From Aptenodytes patagonicus (taxonomy: Eukaryota; Chordata; Aves; Sphenisciformes; Spheniscidae), in contig NC_134962.1 of the NCBI RefSeq assembly GCF_965638725.1, positions 3,913,501 through 3,977,500 of the forward strand: DNA of 64,000 bases, given 5' to 3'. Below the pieces are notes generated by a model that had not been told where the DNA came from, searched no databases, and saw only the letters and a list, made by a program, of their open reading frames with translations. The position numbers and the translations under genes are program-made. How positions within the stretch are numbered: the stretch's first letter is position 1; each line of letters opens with the position of its first letter. Below, one piece after another: positions 40,557-52,000 of this stretch.

Positions 40557-40730
40557 ATCATGTCCCTTGCTGATGGGTTTTTCCTCCTCACATTCAATCA
40601 CATCTCTCAGCAGCTTCTGATTAACACCAGGCCAGACCCCGAAAAACAGAGCGAGGGTTGACAGGTTGGAGTCGCAGCAGGAACTTGTATCTCACTTGCA
40701 CTGCTGTGGCAACCGCTGCCCCCCCCCCCC
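40557..40730 (+). repeat. Direct repeat, copy A (about 165 bp)
   Basis: This copy begins ATCATGT and ends in a long C-run (C13 at 40718–40730). It matches copy B at 41609–41771 with only about three substitutions and a 6-base indel before the C-run. The flanks of the two copies are unrelated. It is not a recognised avian CR1 or LTR terminus. Confidence 0.9.
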
Positions 40731-40899
40731 AAATTAACTTCTATTTTGTTTAAACGTGGTTTTGTTTGCCCGTTCACAAGAAGGAAGGGCGAAGCGCAGC
40801 AAGCCAAGCGCCCAGTCTGTCAAGAGCATCCTTTCTGCACACCCCACGGCGCGTTCCCACCTCCCCAGAGCAAGCGGGCAGCAAAAAAAAAACACCCCA

Positions 40900-41350
40900 A
40901 AAAGCCCCAGCTGCGTGGGAGCGGGGGGCGGGGAGCCGGGCTCAGCCTTGCCCGGGGCAGCTGCAGGGCTCGGAGGAGCCGGGCTCAGCCCCGGGCTCAG
41001 CCCCGCACCCGGCCGGGGAGGAGGATGTTTTTTCCGAGGGAGAGGGGCTGAGCCACGCGGGAGCGGTTGCGGGTGGCGGGTCCGGCCGGTGCCGCGGGTG
41101 GGCAGTGCCGCCTGCTGGGCAGCGCCGGGCCGGGCCGGGGCCGCTCCCGGGGACGGGGAGGGGAGGGGATGCGGTTCGGCCCCCGGGGGGGGGGGAACCG
41201 CAGGGTCTGCCCCGGGCTGGGCGGCTGACGGCTGTGGAGGCAGGGAAAGGGGACCAGAGGGACCCTGCCAGCTCCGGCCCCAGGGAAGGAGCAGGGAGGG
41301 CGCGGGGGCATGCAGGGAAGGCGGGGGGGTCCCGCGGGGGCGGTTGCTGC
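40900..41350. promoter_or_regulatory. CpG-rich block / candidate CpG island
   Basis: This is a dense CpG and G/C-rich block with several GGCGG/GGGCGG-type boxes, three copies of GGGCTCAGCC (40938, 40981, 40993) and a G-run near 41.19 kb. Outside the CABLES2 start it is the only strong CpG-dense block in the window. It may be an alternative or enhancer-type promoter of CABLES2 (7.2 kb downstream) or of an unannotated transcript. The long open frames through it are compositional. It lies exactly between the two direct-repeat copies. Confidence 0.5.
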
Positions 41351-41608
41351 CAGAATATTTCAGAGCAGCTAAACTTCCCAAGCTGAAAAATTATTTAGAC
41401 GGCTCCCATCTTCCTCCCATCTCCGCAGTTTTGCAGCGCTCGTTGGATGCCACGGGGTATCTTCATTAGCAGCGGGCTGGCTGTGGAAGGACAAGTCTCC
41501 AAATAACCTCGGCAGAGCACCGGGGGTGATAAATGTTGTGCAGAGCATGTGGGTTAACGCGCTCCTACCTTCACCGTGTCCCAGGTGGACTGTAGCCCTT
41601 TGCCAGAG

Positions 41609-41771
41609 ATCATGTTCCTTGCTGATGGGTTTTTCCTCCTCACATTCAATCACATCTCTCAGCAGCTTCTGATTAACACCAGGCCAGACCCCGAAAAACA
41701 GAGCGAGGGTTGACAGGTTGGAGTCACAGCAGGAACTTGTATCTCACTGCTGTGGCAACCGCTTCCCCCCC
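41609..41771 (+). repeat. Direct repeat, copy B (about 160 bp)
   Basis: Second copy of the 40557–40730 sequence, same orientation, 1,052 bases downstream. It lacks a 6-base stretch present in copy A and has a shorter C-run followed by A7. Near identity implies a recent duplication, gene conversion or an assembly duplication. Confidence 0.9.
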
Positions 41772-44700
41772 AAAAAAACCATGCAGTAGAAGCTGTGCTC
41801 AGCAGGAGAAGCTCCTTTGGGCTCAACCCTTTAGTCGTGCTCTGCGCCGAGGAGCAAAGCCCCAGCTTGTGAGTTACCCGCTGGCAATAGATATTCCGGG
41901 AATCAATGTCCTGGAGGTCTGTGCTCAGAAATGCTTGAAACATCCAGGTGGTAACGGGTCTAACAGAGAAAGCGGCACCTCCATCCCCAGCACCAGCTGC
42001 GCTGGAGATGCCCCGTGTCCGGTCAGTGCTGTGATGTGGACACAGCGCACAGGAGCTGGCACAAGGAGGGGACGGGCAAGGGGGGTGCAGGGCTGCAGGG
42101 CTGATTCATCCCAGCTCAAAACATTCATCGGGTCATGGCCGTGGAAAGTGGATCAGGGCCACGACTGATGCCTTCCCCTTTCGGTCCCAGCCAGCCAGCA
42201 CTGCGCCTGTCCCTTGCTCGGACTGACCTGCAGGAGCAGCAATACCCAGAGCAGCACTGAACACGCATGGTGAACTGCATAAATCTGTCTTTTAAAAATA
42301 CCCCATCCAGAAAAAAAAAAGAAGTGGAAATGTAATCCTGTAAAGAGGCCCCTCAGACTGCAGGGAGGCAGCCTGGGATCGGGAGAACTGAAGAAGGGAG
42401 GGAACTTCTATGAGACTATAAAATAATCCCCTCCCTGTGACGAACCCTTGATAAGCAAAATGTGCAGAAGTCCTGCCAAAAATAATGAACTCCTCCATTT
42501 CCTTTTTTTCTACAAAGAGATTTTTTTTTCTCTCATTGCACAAGACCACAACAGATTTCACCTTCATTTATTGGACTTTTATTTTCTTTTATGTTGCTTC
42601 TTGCCTTTTTCCAACAGCATTTTCAGCTGATGCCCCGTATCTCCATGCAGGATGTGTTTGAGGGGCTGGCAGGGACACATATTTCATAGTTAGGGCAATC
42701 CCATAACTAGAAAAACAAAAAATAGTTTTGTCAGCTCTGAGCGAAGTGCTCCTCTGAGCAAGTTGCTGAAGTGGAATAAACTTTATACGCTGTACTTGAT
42801 CCAGCCCTGGAAACTCTGCTCCTACCCAGCCCCTGGCTTGCTGTTACCCCACCACCACATTGCAGAAACACGGATAATTGCTGAAGTCCATTAATTCTTG
42901 TAATTATGCCTGTCAGTCTCTTGTTCGAGTCATTCTTGACAGATAAATGCATGTATTGATTTGATGATATGCAGGCAGCCTCAGACTTGAACTATTCTGC
43001 TGTAAGGAAGAAATCTGAGACCTGCAAGGACCCCCGGAGCTTCCCAGAGGTTTTCCGTACGCAGGTTCAGTTCTGCTCAAGGTAACGTGTTTGCAGAACC
43101 GCACTGGGCAGCGTTCAGCCCGACGGGCTGATCCTGCCTTCCCTGAGAGCACGGCAGCCATTTAATAACTTCACTGGAGTTTGGCTAATGACTCTCAGGG
43201 GCATATGTGTACCAGACCCAGCGATCTATGATTTTTGCAGAGTTAAACCATTTTTGTTGCCACATTTCTGTTCAGCACAAGGACTGCTTTACACAACGAT
43301 CTCCAAAAAGCCACTGAAATTACCCTTAGAGTTACAACCCACAGAGCAATAAAGCAGAAGAGAAGCTGTCCCATGAAGAGATCAGTCCTTCTGGGAGACT
43401 GGCAGCTCATGTTTGTTTTGTTCAAATTATAGCTCAGATATCATCAGTGACGCGATGTAAGTAGGACGTCTGGGCCGGTGAACTGGTTTCCCAGAGGAAC
43501 GGGTTCAGAGCACAGCTTGGGTTTGCTCCGGTCAGGGGCTGGATTTGAAATCGCACACAAATCTGAAAGAGCAACGGTGTAAGCATTTCTGTTCACTTTT
43601 AGTCCATCCAAAATAGCAACGACTGGTTCCCTTATTGCCTGTCATGCAAAACAATTCCGATAACAGACCATCGCAACTCTTTTGCTTCCTGATCCTTAAG
43701 CATCTGTACATGCTGAATCATTCTCACAGCACAGATCGCGGCTCTCAGCTTGCAGACCCCCCCGGTCCTCCCTGTGCATCAGCCTCCCACTACACCCAGC
43801 TACTCTCTACACTTGATTTGTAAAATTTCGTAAGAAATAAGTTTGTGCAAGTCTAGCCGTGAGTATAAATCTCCATCTCGGAAAAAAAAAAAATTGCCAC
43901 TACACAAAGGTTCCTCTCTTGCACGTGTAACAGAGACGGTGCTGTGCAGGAAAGTAGGAAGTTCAACGAGCTCAAAGAAAAAGGGAACTGTGCTGGGGAC
44001 ACAGCTGGCTGCAATGCAGGAACCAAAAGCACGAAAAATAGAGAAATGCACATCAGATTCTTCCCCCTCACCATCTTCTGTGGTGGTATTGCCTCTACGG
44101 CAATAGATATTTTGAAGGTGGCTTAATTCATGCCCTTTTCATGAGACTGAACAACATCTTCTCTGTAGTGAAATCCTTTTAACCGAGGTCTGATCAGTAA
44201 GTAATGCCTATTTATAGTGCTGGCTTTGGAAACAGCTTCACTCTTCAGTTCACCATAGGAAAACTCATTCCAGGCATTACTGAAGTCTTGCTTAAGTCCC
44301 ATTTTGGGGATTTAAGTGGGCTGGGCGTTTTGTGTAGGTCATTCCCAAGGTCAGATGCCCCCTGCACGTGTGAAAAAGGCAGCACGCACCCAGGCAGCCT
44401 TGCATGCAGCAATGCGCTGCAGAGCCCCTCGGAGGGGACAGGGACAACTCAGGCGTTCAGAACGGAGCATAAGGACAAGGCTTTACACTTTTGAAAGGAG
44501 GCTGTGAAGTCGTGGATAGGTTTAGCAAGTCCAGCATGCAGTGGTGGTTCTTGGAAGGGAGAGATCTGGGGAGTTCCTTTGCTCCTTTCTCTCGAGCAAA
44601 GTTTATTGTAGGAATTTTTGAGCCAAAAGGCATGTTCCTCCCGCATCCCTTGGGCATCACGGCTTTCTGCTCTTCCTTCTCTGGCAGGGCTGTGCTGCAC

Positions 44701-47700
44701 ACCCTGCTCTTACCAAACTCACTGCTAGATGTGCTGATCTCCAGTGGGACCTCTCCAGAAAACACATTTTACAAGATACTCCCATGAAATTTATTGATCT
44801 ATTAATAACGGCATGTAGTGCAGAGCCACATGGTTCAGGGGAGAGGGTTTGATTCATTCATTCACAAATCCTCATGTAAATACCACATACATTTTTCATT
44901 ACACGAGCACACGGCCCTCCCGAGTGCAGAGCTATATGATTAAATCAATCAGCTCCATGTTTTTTAAATATTTCTTGTCACGTAGGAGAGCCTGAGTCAT
45001 TTTCCAAGGAACGCAGTTATCAGCACAGAGGTCTGTTGGCAGCGTTCGTCTCCTGGGGCTCAGCATGTTACTTTGCTGTAACTGGAAATCTCTGCGAGAG
45101 CAGAGGATTGTGTCCCCCGCCGCAGGTGAGCACTCGGGAATCCAGGAATCCACGGGACACGGCCACTCTGCTTCAGCAGTGGCCAAGAGAAACCAGGACT
45201 CCCAACTGGAACCGACTGGAGGCAGATTACAACCATTGCAGGTTTGTACTGGTGAGGCCAACAGTTTGAGTCAAACCCGGCTTGCGGGTTTGGGATGCAG
45301 GAGGAGAGAGGGGACAGTAAGCTCTGGATGCACGTTGTACTTACTCACCATCCTCCCAGGCTTCCAGAGGCCACCCTGGTCCCCAGTGAGGTCTCTTGGA
45401 TCCCCATCCACACCCCGCTTAAGCTGGAAAAATGTGTACAGAAATTTCTGGTGCCTTATCTTAATACTAGCAGTTCCTCCAACTAGAAGGCTGTTCTTCT
45501 GGTTCCCAGCCTAAATATATTCATGACCTGTTTATCTTTGCTTGATTTTGGGCCATGATTTTGGAAAAATATAACACCCAGCCCACATATGTACTTTAAA
45601 ATGCTGTCTCATATCAGATGCTTAGACCAAATCCTGCAGGTTTTGCATGTAGAAAAATCCTGGTGACTGGTGACTCTATTCCCCACATAATATTGGAAAG
45701 AGGTCTTGCGGACTTGGCCCACTCCAGACCAGCTACTTATTCCAGCAACCCCTGACTGCTCTGACATGTATCCACACAGCCCAGGGCGTCCTTTAAGGTA
45801 GGGCAGGAGCTCCAGGAACAAAATGAGCATGAGTTGTTGAGTACTGAAGATTCAGAGTAACGCTGTACATCTGTGCAATAACTTTGTTGTAAATGCCAAA
45901 CTACCTGCCTTCCCGTTTGTCCGGGGGGGTTGCAGCAGTTAAGATTGGGGAGTGCTTTAGCCCAGGACTTGAAGCTGCTGTGCAGCAGCACCGTGATGAG
46001 TCCAGCCTTTCTCCAAAACAGCATCCCTGTGTATGACTTAGGAGCATCTCCAGTCAAAACGGAGCTCGGGCTCCCTCCGTCCTCTCACTGCAGGGATTCC
46101 CTCGTTGCAGGATAACAGGGAGAAAGGGTTGCTCGGGGTTGTACCCAGTCGCTGCCATTTGTGGAAATGATGCTGATGTGCCAACCATCTGTTTTAGCGG
46201 CAGACTCCTTGAAACACAGCAACATGCCCGCTGTACTCACACACTGTGAGCTAGTTCGCTTGTCAGACATAGATGAAAGCTCCCCAGCATTAAAAGCAGC
46301 AACATTCAAACCGCTAAATTCAGCTTTGAAGTTAGCAACCCACTAAGCTATGGAGGCTGGCTTCTTTTCTGCTTCATCCTGCCGCTGACTCAGTGGGACG
46401 ATTTACATCCTACAGATGTTTTTACAAGGAAAGAATGAAAAAAAAAATTATTTTTTAAAATCCAATCTTGGGTTCTAGAGAATTGTTTGCAGCAAGCCTA
46501 GCTAGAATTCCATGCCCATTTATCCCTTGGCTTAGTTGATGAGCTTGCCAGCAGGAAGGATTTTAATTCCTTTTTATCCCAAATTTTTTCCGCAGCTGTG
46601 ATATGAGATCATTCTGCCAAATAATTTAGGCTCAAAATCTGACCTATGTTGGATAGCATAAGATACTGAGGATGTTCTTGGGATTTTAAGGGGAGAGTTT
46701 ATATTTCACTGTAGGCTTTTTAATGGAAGCCTACAAGAAAACATTGTCTTATGTTTCCTATCCTAATCCTATTATTATTATTAAGTGCTATTAATACTAT
46801 AAAACAAGTGTTGATGTCCCACTTGCAACAGTATACAAAAAAGGATCTTATGAAACATCCATATGAAAAGACGCAGAACCTGTATGTGTTTTATAGGACA
46901 GTTTCAAAATCTATCTTCTATTCAGTGCCCATATTTCAGGCCATATCATCAGACATCAGTTTGATTGCTGGTGTAAACTGCAAGCAATATTAAGAGTTGT
47001 CTTGTAGCTTCTTTAAACATATTTGGCAAAAGCATTTACCATTCTAAGGGTCCAGTGTTGCAAATACATTAATACCTGCTTAATTGTAAACATCTCAGTA
47101 GTCCCTCGCTAATGGCAAATTTGGTCTGATATGTCCATGTCTATGGGCAAAATCCCGCTTGGGTGCACAAGCTGCTTCGGAGCACGTGAGGCGGGAAGCA
47201 TGGGAGTCTGCAAGGGCCATTTCGGTTTCAGAGGAACACAGAGGCCACCAGCACCCACACCCTGCTGTTCACAGCACCAGAGGCTTCATCACGCCCAGCA
47301 AAGCTCCCAAACCTCCTCTGCCAGGCCCAGTGGCACAGACATCGCCAGTGCACATCAACATTCTCTGAGAACGGTGGAAAGGGCAGAGCTTTCTTACTTG
47401 GCAAGCCATCAACATCCCGGGATGTGGCAGACATTGGTTCAAGTGCCTAAGGGGTATGTTTATTCCGTGCAGTATAAACACACCAGTCCAGGAAGCGGCG
47501 TGCTGCGCAGAAATGCCTTGAGTCACTTTGTAGAGATAAATACTAAGCTTATGCTCTCCCAGATCTGGGTCTGCCTTGCCCATATACGGCCCACGATCAG
47601 CACTGCCTCAGCTTTGCTTCAGGGGCCAGGAGGCGTTGGGGATTCATCCCTCTGCAAGGGTTTTGGGGGCTGCCGGTGAGTCTCAGGGCCTTACGCGGGT

Positions 47701-47997
47701 ATCCATGCCATGCACAGGGATCCACGCCCTCAGGGCCGGCAGGTTGGGGTCCACCCCAGGCCCGCAAGCCGGAGGGCCGGGTCCCAGGCTGCCGGGCTGG
47801 AGCAAGAGGAGCAACCGCCTTCATCTGCTTTTGTAGGAGCGGTCTGATGCGCACAGCCGCCTGCCGATGGTGTTGGCAGATGTGTCCTCCCTGCCTGCAG
47901 GAAGGCCAGGAGACCTTGGGAACGGGCAACCACCAGAGTCACTGGGGGTTTGGGTGGGGAGATGGGAGGAAGAGAAGTTTTAAAAAAATCATACAAA
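41772..47997. other. Intergenic DNA upstream of CABLES2
   Basis: No coding exon or RNA gene recognised. Simple sequence includes (ATT)4 at 46771–46782 and short A/T runs. The open frames are short and lack domains. Confidence 0.5.
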
Positions 47998-48112
47998 GGG
48001 GACACGGCAGGTGTTCGCATGGGGAGACGGTGGGTGTTTGCACGGGGACACGGTGGGTGTTTGCGTGGGGACGTGGTGGGTGGTTGGGTGGGGACACGGT
48101 GGGCTTGTGGCT
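47998..48112 (+). repeat. 23-bp minisatellite, five units
   Basis: Five head-to-tail units of exactly 23 bases start at 47998, 48021, 48044, 48067 and 48090. Each begins GGGGA and follows the pattern GGGGACACGGTGGGTG. The units differ by a few substitutions and the last is the most diverged. The array is G-rich on the + strand and lies about 0.4 kb upstream of the CABLES2 start codon. Confidence 0.93.
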
Positions 48113-48149
48113 GTGGTAGGGGAGTACCTGAGGGAGGAAGGGGCTGCCT

Positions 48150-48488
48150 GCGTGACGGCCCCGGGGTGAGGGCCAGGGAGGGGGTGTGCCGGGCCGCGGC
48201 CAGCCCGGCTGCCGAGGCAGCCCTTGCCCGCCCGGCGGCGGCACCACCGAGCTGCCTGGGCCGACGGAGCCGTTGCGCGCCGGCGCTAGGACCCGGCAGA
48301 GCCCCACCGGCCGGCGAGGGGAGGGCGGGGCTACCCGTGATGAGAAGCCGAGCCAATGAGCGCGGGGCCGCTGCCGGATTCATTTACATTCCGGCGCGAC
48401 GCATCCAATGAGCGTGCGAGCTGCCGGCCGCGCTGCTCTCCCAGCCGCCCCGCCCGGGCGGCCGAGGCGGTCGCGGCTCATTCGGAGA
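48150..48488 (+). promoter_or_regulatory. CABLES2: CABLES2 CpG-island promoter with two CCAAT boxes
   Basis: CpG-dense sequence continues into exon 1. A GC box (GGGCGG, 48323–48328) precedes two CCAAT boxes (48353–48357 and 48405–48409), each followed by GAGCG and spaced 52 bp apart. NF-Y-type CCAAT boxes normally sit 60–100 bp upstream of the start site, so transcription probably begins between about 48,430 and the ATG. No TATA box is visible. Confidence 0.65.
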
Positions 48489-49000
48489 ATGGCCGCGGCT
48501 ACGGCGTGCGGCTCCCCGCCTCCCCGCCCGCCCCGCGAGCAGCCGCCGCCGCGGAAGCGGGGCGACTCCCGGCGGCGGCAGGCCGCCCTTTTCTTCCTCA
48601 ACAACATCTCCCTGGACGGCCGACCGCCCTGCCCGCCCGCCGAGAAACCGCCGCCGCCGCCCGCCGGCCCGGGCGAGGGGGAGGAGGCGGCGGCGGAGCC
48701 GGCCGGAGCCCCCCCGCGCCTGCTGTCCTCGCCGCCCGCCGGCCCGCCGCCTCCCGCCCTGCTGCTGCCCGGCGCCCTCCCCCTCGCCGCTACGGCCGGA
48801 GCCAAGGGGGAGGCGGACCCCCCCCGCGGGGGCATCTTCCTGCCGCAGCTGCTGCTGGGCGGCCCGCTCTGCCCGCCGCCCCCGGCGCCGCCCGCCCTGC
48901 CGGGGATGCTGGCGCCCTCCAAGCCGGGCGCCCCGGGGCTGCTGAGCCCCACGCAGAGCGCGGCGGGCGGCGGCTTCGCGCTGGAGGCGCAGCGGCAGAG
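48489..49000 (+). CDS. CABLES2: CABLES2 coding exon 1
   Basis: 512 nt from the ATG to donor GTGAGT at 49001. It encodes MAAATACGSPPPRPP, a basic RKRGDSRRRQ stretch, then FFLNNISLDGRP, followed by a long low-complexity Pro-rich region ending GLLSPTQ and EAQRQR. Extremely GC-rich, so long open frames on the opposite strand are artefacts. Confidence 0.94.
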
Positions 49001-52000
49001 GTGAGTGAGGGGACGGGGGACGCCGGGCCAGCCCGCACACCACACACCCCCGCCGGCGGCGGGGCCGCCCTGACCCCGCGGGGCGTGGGAAGCGGCGGGA
49101 CCCCCCGGGGCCCTGGGAAGAGCCGGACTTTCCCAGAGCCTTCGGTCGGCCGGCGACCCCGGGGGGTGGGAGAGCGGAGCATGGGAAACGGCCGCCTCCG
49201 GGGAGAGCGGCCGTGGGAGGCGGCGCCGGCCCCGCTGTCGCCTCGCCCCGGGAGGGAGCGCCTGCCCCGGGGCAGCCCCGCCGGAGGTGTCCCGGGGGCT
49301 GGGGAGGGCATTCAGCCTCGCAGGCAGCCGGAGAGCGCTGCCCGCTCTGCCCTGCCCTGGCCGCTGCCTCTGGAAGCGCTGGGTGTTCGGCTCAGCCCTG
49401 GGGATGTACGGCTGCCTGTGCGGAGGATGCCCCAGCTTGCGGGATTGTCTGGTGAGGGGGATTTGCAGAGTATTTCACTCGCTGAGTCTCTGGCTGCAGT
49501 TCTGCGGTATCCTGAACCCTGCCTGCTGCTTTTCCCTAGCCCAGTTTTTGCATTTTTCTGTTGCCAGATGAAGCCGACAGAGTCATTGCTGGGTAGGACT
49601 CTTCCTCCGTGCAACGGCCACACTGCTGATGTAGTGCCTTCTCCTAAGCTCTGCTGCTTGTCTATGCAGTAACTCTGTATATTAATAAATGCTTGTGTGC
49701 TGGGAACTTTGAGTCAGCCTCAGGGGAGGATGTTCTGGCCTTCGGTGCAGGATTACCATTGCATTTCTAAGGGACTTCTATCAGCCTGAAAGTGTTGGTT
49801 TTCTAGTCAGGGCTCTTGCTCAGATCTTGGGGATTTAAGTTCTGAAGGAACTCTTTTTCAGGCCATTTCTTGCATAAACAGCATTGTAAAGTGAGCTGGC
49901 CCTCTGAGCCCGCAGATAGGCAAAGCAGTATCAAAGGCTTTAAGTCTCCATGGTCTTTATAGTGGCTTCCAGAGCTTTGTTAGTGAGCTGAAATAGAGAT
50001 GTTGTCTGTGCTTTAAAGCCGGGGAGCTTTGCTAATGCAGTTGATGGGTGTTCCCTTTCAGTGTACATCTCACAATGGAGGTGTCCTCTTGATCCCCAGG
50101 AAACGGCTGCTTGGAGGTTTGAGTGAATGTAAAGAAACGTAGCTGTTTGTGAGGTGTGGGGGTCCTCTTGTGTGCTGTCCCTCCTGATTTTTTCCCTTCT
50201 TGACCTGTCATTTACCACTCATTGCTTTCCTCCTTGTAGTGGAAGGGACCCTTCTTTCCTCACTTCTTGGAGAAATTGAAGCTGGGCCTGCTAGATGGAT
50301 GTCCTGTATGCACAGGTTGCAGTGTTGTATTCAGTTTGTTGTGGAGGGAAGCCTGAAGTAAGGGTGTTGCTGTGGCATAGCTCCTTCCTAGCACTCCTGG
50401 TCCGCAAAAGCCGGCGCACTAGGTGCTGTGCTATTCATTTTCGTTGCTTTAATATTGTAGGTAAAGCTCTTGAGGGCAAGTTTTGCAACAGGAGCTTTAC
50501 AAGCACAGTTACCTCAGTGGGTGTGACATTTGGTGTGCCTGTGCGTACTGAGTTCTGGACCGCTGGAGTTCATGTAAATGGTTCAATCCTTCAATCCTTC
50601 CCATGCCAAGTCAAGAGGACGCTAAGAAAACACTCTAATACGTATTCCTGGGATCTTCTCATTTGATGTCCTTCCTGCCTCTTTCCTTGGCATCTGATTT
50701 TAGATGATGTTATGTTCCACTGTTGTAATTCTAATCGATCCACCTGAAAACAATGATAAATCAGAAATAAACGGTAGAGAGATGTGCGAGGAGGGTACTT
50801 GGAAGAATGAAAGGGCTTCTGTGTGAGTAATGACAAAACAGGCCATGATTTTTCAGCTTGGAAGGGATGGCTGAAAGGGTATATTGTATTGCATTAATCA
50901 TTTTGTATACTACTTATGAGGGTGATTTGGAGTGAGAATTCATCTATTTTTTTGTCTTTAAAGAAGAAAAGAGTTGAGTGGAGAACATCCGCTGAAACTA
51001 TCAGGCCGAAGATCCACATCTTTACATGGAGATACACACATCTGCTGACAGGACAGTTTTACGCTGCCTGTGGCGATGTGTTAGACCCAACATATCTACT
51101 CCCAGTCATGTTGGGCACAGGAGGGGTTGAAATGGACCATCCCTCTGTAATAATAATTTCACCTGCGACTTGCAGGGTGAGGGACTTGGAGCACTATTTT
51201 TTCGCTGGACGGTTCCATGGTTTGCTCTGTGGCAGAGCATCCCTTCATCCCTGCAGAACAGCAGCGTCTTCTCTTGTTGCAAATACACGAGGAGTGATTC
51301 AGGGACTTTCTTTCGTGCAGGACAGTGGTGGTTATGCTGCTTCCCCTTCTGTGTGTGGCATGCTGTTTGCAAAATAAGATTCAGAAATCAACAAACAATC
51401 ACAAAATGGGTTTCCTTTTACTGGGACTCGGGAATCTGGGTATTGTTTTGCTGTGCAGTAATGTTGCTACTCTAGATAGGTTAACTGTGTGCATCATGCA
51501 AATATACAGGCATATGAAGTCATCAGAGGGAAGGGAGAGGTGGAATCTGCGCTGTGACTCTGGACATCTAATCTTTGGTGCCCACTTAAGGCAGCTGCTC
51601 TCCTCAGAGTCCTTTTTTAGTCACTGTCAAGAGCTGCTTTGAATTGCCCTCAGTGGAGCCTCCCTTAAATGCACCAGGAGCACAGGCTGAAGGGTCTCCA
51701 GATTCACTCTGTCCATGTTCGGTGACCGGTGCCACTGCAGTCCTGTGCCGTTCCCGGGGATTTCATCGTGCTGGGGCTTGCCCTGATCTGTGGAGATCAC
51801 TTTATCTACAACTGGCAGTTTCATTGCGTAGAGTTTTATTACAAAACTTGATCTTGTTTGACTTGATTGAGAAGTTGCAAGAAGCTGATGAGACCAGCTG
51901 GTGTAGCTCAGGGCAGGTTGTGACGGCACCTCTGCTAGAGCTGGTGGTTATTTATTAGCAACAGGCAGGATCTTCAGTACAGCCCAAGGAATAAGTGATC

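Noticed and set aside
40756-41469. 237-codon Gly/Arg-rich open frame across the CpG block
   Set aside because: Three overlapping frames are open at once because stop codons are rare in such GC-rich sequence. Composition-driven.
48408-48488. Upstream in-frame ATG as the CABLES2 start
   Set aside because: It lies inside a CCAAT box, so it is probably upstream of the transcription start. The ATG at 48489 has the better Kozak context and gives the family-typical MAAA N-terminus.
48380-49311. Long antisense open frames over CABLES2 exon 1
   Set aside because: Mirror images of GC-rich sense codons. No splice or domain evidence on the minus strand.
50120-50140. GAATGTAAAGAA, resembling the core of miR-1
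   Set aside because: Only a 12-base match. The flanks do not contain a complementary arm for a precursor hairpin, and the miR-1/miR-133a locus is expected beyond GATA5.
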